Shown: positions 38,334 to 50,533, counted from the first letter of the stretch. The stretch: 64,000 nucleotides of DNA from Glandiceps talaboti (GCF_964340395.1 NC_135556.1:24185223-24249222), one strand, 5' to 3'. The notes: a model not told the origin generated them from the sequence alone. Program-made: numbers and translations.

Positions 38334-41300
38334 TTACAGTGTAGTCTCTTTCTCCTCCACCATCAGACTTTCATGAACTCTAGCACTGTCATTGGAACTA
38401 CTAGAATCTCCATTGTCAGAGTCTCTCTTTTTCTGTACAGGCATCAAATAGAAATGAAACTGTCAATCTGTAGTCTTTCATGCATTATTGTACAAATGTT
38501 AACTCTATATCAATGTTAGTCATCTCATTCAGACAAGGATGGATTTAGGAATTAATACCAAAATTTCAATCATTGCAATTCATGATGGTTTACATCTAAT
38601 TCAGTCAGATGTAAAAATATATCTAGTCTACCTGTTAGTCTGACTATATATTGTACTCACTACAAATACTATACATGTACACAAAATGAAGCTCTTCTAC
38701 ATTTGACAACATATAGAATGACTATAGGGCCATTAACTAATACTGTCATGTATCATGCCCCACATTCCCTGATCCAGCCAGTCCCAACCAATACTGTCAA
38801 TGTCTCACCCCTGAAACTACTCAACAGTGCTACGATCCCCAATCACTTACCCTTCTCTTGTACCTAATCAAACCAGTTCCAGCCAATACTGTCAATGTCT
38901 CACCCCAGAAACTACTCAACAGTGCTGCGATACCCAGCGGTGCACCATGAACACTATCAAATTATAAGAAATAAGAACAAAACACACATCATAATTAAGA
39001 TAAATATTAATGTAAAACCTCAAAAGTCATTACATTTTCATTAGCGGAGGAAAATGCAAGAAGTGACATATTAGTGGGCCTTAAACTGTCATTACAAGTC
39101 AAAAATGAATGATGATAATACTCATATTACCATGGTTACTACATGGTATATTTTCATGTTTAATAAGGGAAAGATAAGAGAACGATAAAATTACCTATAC
39201 AAAAATTATTTAAAGGAAAAATAGGAAAAATAATTATTGTGATTTTGAACATTTTGATTATTTCTAGCACTGTATAACCTATACACCATATCATTCCCAT
39301 TACCAAAGTTCTGACCATTTCGCTCATAACAGGATTGCAAGAGGGCACCCATGATTTGTGTGGGCTAAAATTTGGTCACGACAGATGATTGTATGGTCAT
39401 GCATAAGGCCATATGTAAAAGAACTCTGTTTGCCCCTAAAAGAACATTGTGGTGGTTAGATATGTTTTGATTTACTACTAATAATGTACAGTAAAGCCGC
39501 ATGTGAATTGATGTATGTGAGCTAAGGATATGTAACAACAACTTCACAATAATTATTGAATGATTGTGATCAAGCAAATGATATAAATTGATCATGTCAA
39601 AGGTCAAAGTATAACTGATTATGTGAAAAATTTCAAAGGTCATGTTCTGATAGACAGTAGTTGGTATGTCAAAGGTCACCCAGACTTACCCAAGATGAGG
39701 TAGCGTTACCAAGGCAACGATAAGTACACCTAATCTTATCACTGCACTTGGGGCAATGACCCTTGTTTGTTGCCATAGCATCAACCATGATGTAGAATGG
39801 GCTCGAAGTGCAACTGAAATTAGGAACAGAATCAGTTTTAGTTACGTAATTTGTCTACACAAATAACAATATGCACTCTGTGGGTATAATTCCATAAGTC
39901 GTCTTTACACATAGATTCACCAGATTTTTCATTCTAAGTTATAATAATTTGTAGTGAAAAATTTACCTAAACTGTTACGAGAATTTATCAAAACTTTTTT
40001 AAGTGACAACAGAATTGTGTATGTAACAGTTACGTGCTTATGTTCCATACGATATTTCACTTTTGTACCAGATTTGAATGAAATTGAATATTGCATGTCC
40101 GAGAAATGACGTATCATGGACAGAAAGACAGATGGATGGATGGATGGATGGATGGATGTACGGATGGATGGATGTACGGATGGACAGACAGACAGACAGA
40201 CAGATGGACAGATGGGTAGACGGGAGGATGGAGAGATGCACAGATACAGCCCATTGTATTAGTTATCCCTTCATTGGACTATTTAATACAACCTTTTAGT
40301 TATACCAGTTGTTACCACCAATCTTAACATCACTTAAAAAGTTTATAGTAGTCTTTACTATGTGTCATTAACACAAGGGTTAAATTTGAAACACAAATAA
40401 AGCATAAAATAAAACACAGCATGTCAACTAACCTGGAAATGGCATGAATGAAAAGATTCGAAGTGGTACAATACACTTTTCAGCCATAGAATGGTCTAAC
40501 TTTAAAACATTGGTTAGAAACAACACTGTCACTCCAGGAATCCAAAATACTATAACCATAAACTGAAATCAAATATTATCATTATGAACCAAAATCAAAT
40601 AAACAATATGTTTTACTACCAAATACTATACAATTTACTCTTTTATTGACTACTGACAACATATAAATGTGTTTTTACATTTATTGCACAGCTGAAATGT
40701 TTATGTATGTATTTTTTATGTACATAATACAGTCAATTTATAATGGCGCAATGTTTTTTTAATGTATGCTTTCATGAATTTCCTTTAATTTAGTGATTAT
40801 GGATTATATTAATGCGATCATAAATGTTGCCCAATCACTATGTAAGGTGTACACACATTACAGTAGAATTTACACAAGGGCAATTACAATTTTGAATATG
40901 AGAATACTAATAAGTTATCATAGTGATAGTTGCATGGTCTAGCACCTGCAATACTTGAGTACAATTGGTGTTGTCTGTATAATCATTAGACTGTAAGATA
41001 CGTCATGAAGTTTCGCCCTCACCAGCCTCCTCTCAGGTGGGAGGAGTTGGCCGATGTGTGAGGGCGCCCCATCACGGCGTACCTTACAGACTATATAATC
41101 ATAGCCCCCTCCTCCATATGGTATAATAAATAACATACACTTACCAAGAATGAACACAAAGTACATACTGTATAATTGAAGATATATTGTTTTGGTGTAA
41201 TTCGATGTACTTACCAAAAAATGAACACAAAGTGCATACTATGTTGAAGATAGTGATATGTTTTGATATGTTCTGATATACTTACCAAGAATGAACATAA

Positions 41301-44093
41301 AGTACATACTGTGTTGAAGATAATGATATGTTTTGGTGTGATACCATGTCTTGTTTGGATACTCTGCCCCTTCAAAACAAATAAAAGAACACTTTTATCT
41401 GACTAAACACTTCACACGACATATATCCCTTCTTGATGTCATCTTTAATAGATTGCTACAGAATATGATTCAGAGATAATTTCAAGTTTAAAACCAAATT
41501 GACAAATAACTGGTTAATAGGTCCAACTGTACACCTTTAGAGAGTACAGGGAATCACAACAACAACAACAACAACAACAACAACATCATATTTTTATATT
41601 TGCAAGTACAGTATAATGATGTGATCCTGGGTAGTTTTCTTAATATGTTTACAAATGATTTAAACCCTTTCCTATATCTTCACACTATGAATAGCATTTT
41701 AAAATTCAAATCAAAATATGTATTGATGTTTAAAAAACTGCTATAAAATCATTAGCTTGAGATTATACACTAATCTACTACAAACTACTATGAATTCATT
41801 ACCTTGAGAAAGGTTGGGACGATAGGTTTTAGATCATTCAGCCATTGATAACACACTTGTCCAACTGGATACACCACGGTAAGTATAGCTATGGCCTAAT
41901 TGGAAAAAAATTATTAATTTTAATATTTGTCTGCAGTATAACATAACTGTGATAAAATCATCTTTTGAAGAAACAAACTATTCACGTCAAAGTTTTCTTG
42001 TCTATGTTAATTTTCACAGTATTACAAAAAGTTTTCTACTTCACAAAATATACCGATATGCTTCCCAGTCATTGCATTTGTTTGCATTCTGGAAAACTTG
42101 TCTTCCTCAGGTTGTTTTCACAAGATGGCTGTAACTACCATTTGTCATCACTGCTAAAGACAATGTTGCTATCTTTAACATGTAAAGGTGGGATACTATG
42201 TTACCATGGTAACACTCAAGTAAACTGTTCTCCCCTGTTTCTCATGATCGTTTATAGCATTGAATATAACACTATTTTAAATACATTGATTAGGCCAAAT
42301 AAAAAAAGTTGTTTGGTGTAGGGTCTATGGTTCTGGTTACCCTACCCCACCTACATTTTCACGCTGACCTTAAAAAAAATTTTTATGTATTCAAACTAAC
42401 TAAATATTCAAGAAAAATAATAATAAAATCGCGGAAATCGTGAAGTCTTACAAGAAATAGTTGGTGCGGAAACTGACAATGAGTTCACAATGGTATCTAA
42501 ATAATGCAGATTGGTGATTTTAGCAGCCAAATTAGTCATTTTAAACTTATAGTCTTACCTGCAGTGCTTCATCTGATGACAAGTCTTGTGCTACAAGTAC
42601 ATTACAAATAGGTCGACTAAGAATCTGTATCCCTCTAACCAGAGCTAATGGCCACCAAAACCACAATATTTTAGGTATTGTCAGCCTCATCTGACAGAAA
42701 TAGACAATAAGTTTGTTGAAAATGACAAAAGATCAGTGCCGCTGGAATGATGGAATACAAATGCATGCTGGGTATTTAAAAGCAACTGATTGCAATTCAG
42801 ATCACCATGGCAACTAACTAGTCATAGATTGCAAAAACTAGACTTATCTTTACTTATTGCCTTTAGGATTGACTAAATATCAGGTATATATATATTTATA
42901 TAAGGCTGACTTTTTAATTTGTAATTTCTGATCATATTACCTTTAGAAATAATGGGTCAGTTGAATGTTCAATATTTGCCTAGATACATGCTTGTGCAGT
43001 GGTGTCACAATCTTGTTTGTCAGCAATACAGGAACATTGTGTATTTTCTATTCCAGTAACAGAGGGCAGTATAATGCTTTATTAAACATAGACTCTGTCC
43101 AAGGTCTATGTTTTAAATTGTTTTCATCAGATTCAAGGAATAAACAGTCAGTAAGGTCATAAGAAAGAAAGAAAGAAATAATAGGTCACCCTAGTAAGAC
43201 AGGAAGAATAATTAGTCTTGAAAGTTGTGCCCCCTAAGTTTATACCCAATCCAAAACAATATGAGCATTCACAGTCACAATGAGAAGATAGCATAAATTT
43301 GATTTGTTTACTAAGCAATGACATATTCAATATATCACTGGACCATGTTCAGCTATGTGGGAAATGTGCATTACAAAAATGATTGTTTTTTAAAGAAAGC
43401 CAGAGTAGTTACTTACCCCATCTGTAGTAGAGACAGTGTTTGGAAGTTTGGGAAATACAAGACCTTGATTGCCAGAGTAGTTACTTACCCTGTCTGTAGT
43501 AGAGACAGTGTTTGGAAGTTTGGGAAATACAAGACCTTGATTGCCAGAGTAGTTACTTACCCCATCTGTAGTAGAGACAGTGTTTGGAAGTTTGGGAAAT
43601 ACAAGACCTTGATTGCCAGAGTAGTTACTTACCCTGTCTGTAGTAGAGACAGTGTTTGGAAGTTTGGGAAATACAAGACCTTGATTGCCAGAGTAGTTAC
43701 TTACCCCGTCTGTAGTAGAGACAGTGTTTGGAAGTTTGGGAAATACAAATTTGAAATAGCCAGAAAGGACCACCAATAACTTGGCACTAGTACCAGTATA
43801 CAATGCAATGACAGGAATTAATAATGGTTGTGTTGTTGCCAAATTAGATTGTAATAAACCAACAATAGATGCTATCTGAAAGACAATAATTACAGACATT
43901 ATAGATTTTGTGTGTTTATAGACATCCAATACATACAACCTGTTTTGTATCTGTACACACCAATATTTCTATTTTTCACACTGCTGAGTTGTGAACTGTT
44001 AGTTGAAAATGAAATTACTGTACGTCTCTGTCTGTCTGTCTGTCTGTCAGTCTGTCAGCCTGTCTGTCTGTCTGTTCGTCCGTCCATCCGTCC

Positions 44094-44128
<35 letters not shown>

Positions 44129-44517
44129 AGTCTGTCTGCCTTCCTGCCTGCCTACCTGCCTGCCAATGTAATTCAAAGTGAAACTATTACTGTGACATGT
44201 TCATATAAGCTATTGAACAGACATTGGTTTAATTCTACTCACAATAGGGTCATGTTTCTGATGACATCCATCATCTTGAAGTGTACATTTCTGGGACAGT
44301 GTACATTTTTCTGTATATCTGACTGTCTGTCTTTCTGTCTATCTATCTGTCTGTCCGTCTCTGTCTGGCTGGCTGGCTGTCTGTCTGTCTGTTTGCCTCT
44401 GCCTCAATCTGTCTATCTGACTGTCTGTCTGTCTGTCTGTCTGTCTTTGTCTATCTGTCTGTCTGTCTGTCTGTCTGCCTCTGCCTCAATCTGTCTAGCT
44501 GTCTGTGTTTCTGTCCA

Positions 44518-44578
<61 letters not shown>

Positions 44579-47500
44579 GTCTGTCTGTCTGTGAACATTG
44601 TATTCAAGAAACACCAGGCTCCTTTTATAATAATAATATTTTATTCATACTGAATAGTTCTTTAAGTTTCATAAATTTGTCTCCCTGAGAAACCCATGCA
44701 GTGAGAGTTATCCCTCATGGCTTAAGATGTTAATGCAGAAGGAAACCAAAGCACCCATGGAAAACCTTCATTGTTCGGTAAAGTTGAACTGATTGACAGA
44801 TCTCTTCTTACAAGTACAATTATTCTCTGTTTGGTACATGTTACTAGAAACACAAGTCTGTGTAATTTATACAAACTGTATTGATAAGTGTTCATCTGTA
44901 TATATATACCAATACTAATGTCTCAGTGATATATTTTACCTTGATAATAAGCTAATGTGGTATGTGCATAGTTCATCAAAAATAAACTGTGCTAGTATAA
45001 TTTCTGGACTAACCTGTAATCCAACATCAACAAGGCAACTAGCTGCCACTAATGTACTGTGTTTATGTTGTAGAAGAACTCCACTTTGAAGCTGAGCCTG
45101 AAATATATAACACACTGGTTTATGATATGATAAATAATGTGATTAACACTCTGAACATCAATATTTAGTGAGTTGATGTGATTATGCATGTCTTCATAGA
45201 AGGTTAGTGAGATGTGATGCAATAACACATACAAATTTTTTTACATGACTGAATTTTAGTCTAATGATAATTATATCCCCTACATTATATTTTCCAAAAT
45301 TTAAACAAAAGTGATCTTAATTTGAGAGATAATATAAAATGTACTGTTATTATGTAGTGATGTGTAGGCTAGATGCAAATTCTACCAGTAGTCTCTAGAT
45401 AATGTTATTTATTTGGTTATTTGGTTAGTGAAAACAACATTACTTACAGTGCCATCCAGCAATGGGTAGATACTCATGTAAAAGATACATTTTCTGGTTG
45501 CCATGCCAACTTCATCATTTAAACCATACAGTTTATTTACAACATAGAATCCAAGCTTACTGTAAGCTGTCAAAGAGAAATGAAGTAAATTGAGATGAAT
45601 ATGAAATTATTGAGTTAAAATGAACCACAGTAGAGTGATCCGTAGTATGTAGCACACTAATAACATTTCTCAGTTCAACACCTGGAAGGGGTCATACTCA
45701 CATGACATAGTAAGAGTATATACACATGTACCACAGTTTTGGAAAAAAAAAAAAAAAACTCAATTTTTTTTATTCATGTAGATTTTTGACTTTTGATTTT
45801 GGAAGCATTATGTAGTCTAGAGGTTTGACCCTTCTTTGAATACATGTATGACCTGTGACCCCATATTTTGGACAACATACTCATACTTTCCAGGTTGCTG
45901 CCCAAATTTCAAAAATCTACCAAGATTTTTTGAAAATGTACTTTCTAGGTTGCCAAGTTTCTAATTTTTTTGAGGCATACAACTACTATTTTCAAGCAGA
46001 ATGTAAACATTTCACCCTTAGTTTCTGGCTGAAATGTAGACTTTTGTGTTCTAGCTTTTAATTTTAGTAGTGTTTGTTGATCCTTATAATTCAAATCTGC
46101 CAGAATCTACCTATTACCAAGCCAGGTATTTACCCCAACCCCACCCCAACCCCAGCCCCACCCCAGGCTTCTCACTCATACTAAAATGTTGACATAAAAG
46201 TAATGTACAATATTTTTTGAATATCTTCAAACATCACAAGATTCAATAATTACAATATCCTGTTGTACTAACCCACGGCTGCAGCAAGTGAAAAAATAAT
46301 CCCTGCAATACCTAAAACACTGACCAGTCCTTTAAGGTTGTCTTGACGACTGTGCACCAAAACAACACCGACATGTTTAAACTCAAGTAGAGTACCATTG
46401 GCAAATTTGATCACAGTATAAGCAATACCAAAGACTGCCAAGAAAGCAACTGCATCTTGTCCTGTTGTCACACCACGATTCAATGCCTGTAATCAAATAC
46501 ATAAAGTGTGATATTGTCAAATCTACAATAGTTGAAAACTTGTACAGAAAATCACAATACTCACTGTTCATTGTAACAATTATGAAAGATTAGTCTAGGG
46601 GTTATCCATTAGCCTTTGAATCTGAAAATCCATTCCCATGTTTAGTGGAATGGATGGATCAACCTAGCACCACATTTCATGCTAAATTTTAAATTACCAT
46701 CAACAACCACTCAAAGCATTAATATAAACTTATGACATTATTGTGTCCTCGGGTGACCTACTTTCAGACTGAAGATGGAGGTTGTAGTAAACATTATTTA
46801 CATGCCAAACACAGTTGCACTAATTGAATATAAATGAGCAAATGTGTGAATGAAGTGGCCAATCACAAGGCCCTGTCAATGTGTAATTGTTAATTTTGTA
46901 AGCATGTCGTCTAGCTAGATTGTCAACAGCTTACATTCATTCCACTAGACATGGGATGAGATCTTCAGATTCAAAAACCAACAGATAGACTCTAGACTAA
47001 ATTGGAAGATACATTATTAATATAGTAATGTTCATTTGATACACAACCAAGTTACTTTTTTTACATCTATGTTTCAACCACATGATTACTGTTCACCACT
47101 AGAGGGCAGTGTATCAAAGAACATTATCCTGAAGTTCCACCTAATATGAACCTGATTTTAATACTGAACATCATACATTATTGTTTTGTGTTTGGTAATG
47201 AAGACAGTGCTGTACTTCAAAAAAATACTTGTTTCTTTTGAATTACAAATAAAAAACACTTTGGGAATGTAGGTATGCAAAAAGATGATGTAATTATTTC
47301 ACACAATCATGGCAAGGATTGGGCACAGATTCTGTAACAAGATTGTGCAGAAAACTTTTCAAAATCTTCCAAGCCATTCCATCTTCCAAATTTGCCAATG
47401 TATTAATTTACCATTGGCATTTAAGTTGTCTTTAAATTTGGGACAGTAAAAATAGAGAAACTTTGTTGAATGTCTGGATCAATGTGTAATAATAAGATTA

Positions 47501-48935
47501 TTATTCCCCAATATTTTTCTGAGTTCATCAGCCAAAGAAAATACTTGTGACCTAAGGGGACCTTGTCACTAAAAGTTGCCAGATGAGTAGTGACAAGGCC
47601 CCTTAGGTCACAAGTATATTCTGGCTATATACGATAAACCTGGTATATATATGTTGATATTCAAATTTGGTTTTTGGAACAATTCGTGAATGTTAAACAT
47701 ATGAAATGACATGGTGTGTATATCAGGATTTTTTAGAGCTGTTTTGACACTGACATTATTTTAGTAAACCCTTATCTTCTTATCTTTAGCAAATTTCATA
47801 ATTTGGACAATACAAGATGAGAGTCATTCCAGGTGAAGTATACTGTATTATTTAAAAATAGCGCAAATACTGCGTTGCCGCACAACTTCATGTTCAGGGC
47901 AATGATAGATATATAATTTTTTGAAGATTTAAAGTTGTAACCAAAACAAAATTTTCATACCTAATTTCCATCATCATAATCCAGCCATCCTATGTTGGAA
48001 GTGTACAAGACAAGTATAGCAACATCCTAATCAAACTTTAAAGGGATGTGTCTACAAGGTTTTGTATTTCTTTACTTTTTTAAATCAATTTGGAACCAAG
48101 TCATACCAATATAACAGGTTTATCTTTCTTGGTTGTCTTATTGTAATATTGTAAAAGCCAGCTACATTCACTTTATATGGGTAGGTGATGAAACAGCTGT
48201 CTTACAATATATTACATAATCCAGTCATAAACCAAACTGGCCATGCTACAGGCTTTACCACCAGAGGAAATAGTAAAGTAAACATTATAGTTAATTAACA
48301 ATGTACTGTTCTCACTGTGTCAGCTATTAATGAGGACAAATCTACACATTCTCAACAAAGTTAAGCTCAATCTACTGGGTAATTTCAGAGTTGAAGATTT
48401 TTGAGGAAAAGCAATGACAAAGAATAACACTTCTAGAAACATCTCACCAAGTTTCAAACTCATTCACTTAGTATTTTTTGAGATATAAGTTTTGACCAAA
48501 ATTCACATTTTTACACCTTAATTCCATATCACTCATGGAATCATGGTATGCTTAACATATCTTCGTCCATACATCCCTAAATGCATTTCCATTAAATTTC
48601 AGCCCAATCTGCTCAGTGGTTTTGGAATTATAGATTTTCAACCAAAAAGACACATTTTCAGCCCTAATTTGCATATTACTGATGGAATCATCCCGTCATG
48701 AACAAATCTTACTTTACACCCCCTTAAGAATGTTCCCACCGAATTTCGCACCAATCTGCCCAGTAGTTTCTGAGTTTAAGTTTTTTGACCAAAAATCACA
48801 TTTTTTGACCCAAAACCCACATCCCTGATGCAATCACTTTCATTTGAACAATTTCCCAACTAGACACCAGAAGTAACATGACCACCAAATATCAAAGCAA
48901 TCGGTCCAGCAGTTTTTGACTTTAAGTTGTTTACA

Positions 48936-48979
<44 letters not shown>

Positions 48980-49350
48980 GACAGACAGACAGACAGACAC
49001 TTTGCCATGCCTATAGCACTACTGAACCTTTCAGTTCAGTTGTGCAAAGGTTCAGTAGTGCTAAAAAATGGGTCATGAACACAATTCCACAGTTCAAACA
49101 AGGTCAAGCCACTGTAGATTCATGGATTCTTTTTCCGTCAGAATCCAAATCACAATGCCCCCCCCCCCCCCTCCAAACGTTCAGACTTACTCAGTCTGCA
49201 ATTTACTAGAGGAAACATATTGGGGCCAAACTTGGCAAAGAGACTGCATGGACTGACCTGTTCAGCGATATTTACGGCGATATACGTTGCTGTCAGTGGC
49301 AGGAAAAAACGTACTAGCGGCCAATATGTCCAGTCACAATCACATTTCAT
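38334..49350 (-). CDS. ANKH: progressive ankylosis protein homologue (ANKH), 12 exons
   Basis: Minus-strand exons in order: 49350-49258, 46486-46273, 45566-45448, 45097-45014, 43875-43705, 42690-42559, 41895-41803, 41369-41286, 40562-40433, 39813-39690, 38953-38851, 38432-38334. Phases agree at every junction and give 481 codons plus TAA (human 492, also 12 exons). Landmarks: YWPLVRFFLPLTATYIAVNI, ALNRG, AYSKLGFYVVNKLYGL, PLLIPVIALYTG, FWWPLAL, ISRP-like LSRPICN, AILTVVYPVGQ, VPLRIFSF and VHGAPLGIAALL. The family is a multipass membrane protein with a MATE-like fold, reported to promote cellular release of ATP and citrate and so to control extracellular pyrophosphate. The last exon encodes a Ser/Asp-rich cytosolic tail ending ETTL, a class I PDZ ligand. 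Exons 5, 8 and 11 have duplicated donor sites. Confidence 0.95.
38768..38850 (-). pseudogene. decayed second copy of ANKH exon 11 just downstream of it
   Basis: The plus strand carries caatactgtcaatgtctcac and gaaactactcaacagtgct twice, at about 38792 and 38892. The lower copy follows the exon 11 donor directly in intron 11 and reads as a mutated exon (Trp to Arg change in the SSFWGET stretch). Read-through from exon 11 meets a stop before it. Confidence 0.75.
39585..39680. promoter_or_regulatory. three clustered tcaaaggtca words in ANKH intron 10
   Basis: tgtcaaaggtcaaag, tttcaaaggtcatg and tgtcaaaggtcacc occur within 90 bp. Each is an AGGTCA half-site preceded by a degenerate half at one-base spacing (DR1-like). 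This may be a nuclear-receptor cluster or a decayed short repeat. Confidence 0.35.
40120..40215. repeat. compound (GGAT)n-(CAGA)n microsatellite
   Basis: gatg repeats then cagacagacag in ANKH intron 9. The same two motifs adjoin each other at 50361-50533, in opposite order. Confidence 0.9.
40986..41097. mobile_element. MITE-like hairpin, copy 2
   Basis: agactgtaagatacgtcatg at the left and cggcgtaccttacagact at the right, with gccctcaccagcctcctct inside; matches 25930-26065. It lies in ANKH intron 8, next to the duplicated donors of exon 8. Confidence 0.8.
41140..41285 (-). repeat. two extra copies of the ANKH exon 8 end and donor
   Basis: The word cttacc-aagaatgaacac-aaagtacatact occurs with its cttac (donor on the minus strand) at 41281, 41210 and 41140, period 70-71 bp. 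The exon 8 donor in the model is the first one met (exon end 41286). The two copies downstream in the intron retain the last exonic bases and a GTAAGT each, but are mutated (attgttttggtg, ttctgatata). The period is not a multiple of three, so their use would shift the frame. Confidence 0.85.
41557..41586. repeat. (CAA)n microsatellite
   Basis: About nine caa units in ANKH intron 7. Confidence 0.9.
43401..43760 (-). repeat. 72-bp coding-capable minisatellite spanning the ANKH exon 5 donor, five copies
   Basis: Five copies at exact 72-bp spacing, each containing the end of exon 5 and its donor. Possible exon ends on the minus strand are 43705, 43633, 43561, 43489 and 43417, all followed by GTAAGT. 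The unit is 24 codons and the exon frame stays open through all five. The translated unit contains FPKLPNTVSTTD, then G or R, then VSNYSGNQGLV. Copies alternate G and R at that position. Homology to vertebrate ANKH supports the first donor (43705) as the ancestral exon end. Confidence 0.93.
43876..45013 (-). other. ANKH: ANKH intron 4 with TCTG satellites
   Basis: Two blocks of (TCTG)n with many variants (44020-44165 and about 44325-44600). Plus- and minus-strand Cys/Leu/Ser/Val- or Thr/Asp/Arg/Gln-rich frames arise from it and are not genes. Confidence 0.9.
44020..44600. repeat. (TCTG)n microsatellite, interrupted
   Basis: Degenerate tetranucleotide array with internal ggctggctggc, ttcctgcctgcc and gtccgtccatcc variants, split by about 150 bp of unique sequence. 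Confidence 0.95.
47541..47622. mobile_element. stem-loop element, ~30-bp arms
   Basis: acttgtgacctaaggggacc then ttgtcacta on the left is mirrored by tagtgacaagg then ccccttaggtcacaagt on the right, with a loop of about 16 nt. It may be a miniature fold-back element. One arm carries a gacct/aggtc word. Confidence 0.8.
48380..49065. mobile_element. dispersed-repeat fragment with internal ~150-bp ladder and CA/CAGA tail
   Basis: Three to four degenerate copies of a block containing caatctgctcagtggttt, then gagttataagtttt, then gaccaaaa-tcacatttt. They are followed by (CA)n-(CAGA)n at 48934-48998. After that comes a hairpin: agcactactgaacctt is mirrored by aaggttcagtagtgct (49015-49063). It resembles the 3' part of a non-LTR element or SINE, but no coding part is present. 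Confidence 0.55.
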
Positions 49351-49426
49351 CTTACTTTCATGATAATTTTCAGCAAGATCGTGATACTAATGTCCCGGTA
49401 TTACAAGTATGTGCACTTCGTCTACA

Positions 49427-49434
49427 TATATATA
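49427..49434 (-). promoter_or_regulatory. candidate TATA element of ANKH
   Basis: TATATATA about 77-84 nt upstream of the ANKH start codon. The transcription start is unknown. Confidence 0.3.
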
Positions 49435-49453
49435 ACTTATGACGTTCTCTCTG

Positions 49454-49488
49454 ACATGTGACCTCGATCACCTGCGAAGGTCACATGT
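49454..49488. promoter_or_regulatory. perfect 11-bp inverted repeat with TGACCT/AGGTCA halves upstream of ANKH
   Basis: acatgtgacct (49454-49464) and aggtcacatgt (49478-49488) are exact reverse complements, 13 nt apart, 104-138 nt upstream of the ANKH start codon. The halves contain the nuclear-receptor hexamer AGGTCA in everted arrangement. Confidence 0.45.
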
Positions 49489-50360
49489 TAAAGTTCATAC
49501 ATCAACATTACACAGATAGGCCTGACACAATCTCGTACAACCTCAGAGTACAACAAAATATTATTCTTGGTTGGTCAGAAGTCTCTTGATCCTATAAAGA
49601 TTGGCTCCCTTTGTCAGTAATGCTGGCATTTCGACATACAATTGTCATGATTGTATAACAATGTTGGTATCATGTGACTCATGTCATGTCAGGTCAGTTA
49701 GTAATCAGGGGTTTACCCCTATGTTTATTCGGTGACTTCTCAATCTATTTCAAATTCTTCTTTTCAAACAAGATAATTTATATGTATGTTACAAAGGATG
49801 GCGATATTTTCAGGCGATAATTTCAATCTCTCGGATAAAATCATGGTCTGATATGGTCAAATAATTTGTTTGTAAGCCTCTAGTCGTTTTGTATTCTTTC
49901 TTCAATTCTAGAACAGTACAGTAGGCCCCTCCTAAGCGAGAATGTCCTCATCAGAATGACAAATTCCATGCAATAAAAACTCTGAACTGCTTGTGCTCTA
50001 TAACCCGTATAAATCATTTGATCTACCAAGCTGATGAATATTGTTGGTCATTTGCGAGACAATGGTCAGCAAGCTTAGGCTGTGAACTACATCAATAGTG
50101 TTCGGAGATAAACTTAAAGGTTTATGCCCGGGGGTTTATGATCTAAACTATAAATATGTTTCTAAGCTTTATATTAAAATTGTACTGAAGTTGCTGTTTC
50201 ACTAGAAGAATACATGTAACTTCATGGGCTTCTTTATTCTATTTTTTTAAATCCATTTTTGGTATTTGTATAAATGGTGTCAGGAAAATCTAAAATGGAC
50301 AGATAGTAAGCTTAAAGCTATAACGACAGGCAAATGAACGGGCTGAAAAACAGGCAGATA

Positions 50361-50533
<173 letters not shown>

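Larger units (their letters stand above)
46487..49257 (-). other. ANKH: ANKH intron 1
   Basis: A 2.8-kb intron. It contains a long imperfect stem-loop (47541-47622) and the end of a repeat family with an internal ladder and CA/CAGA tail (48380-49065). Confidence 0.8.

Noticed and set aside
43318-43779. Plus-strand 153-codon frame with a 24-residue repeat
   Set aside because: It is antisense to the repeated ANKH exon 5, whose minus-strand reading is supported by homology and splice sites.
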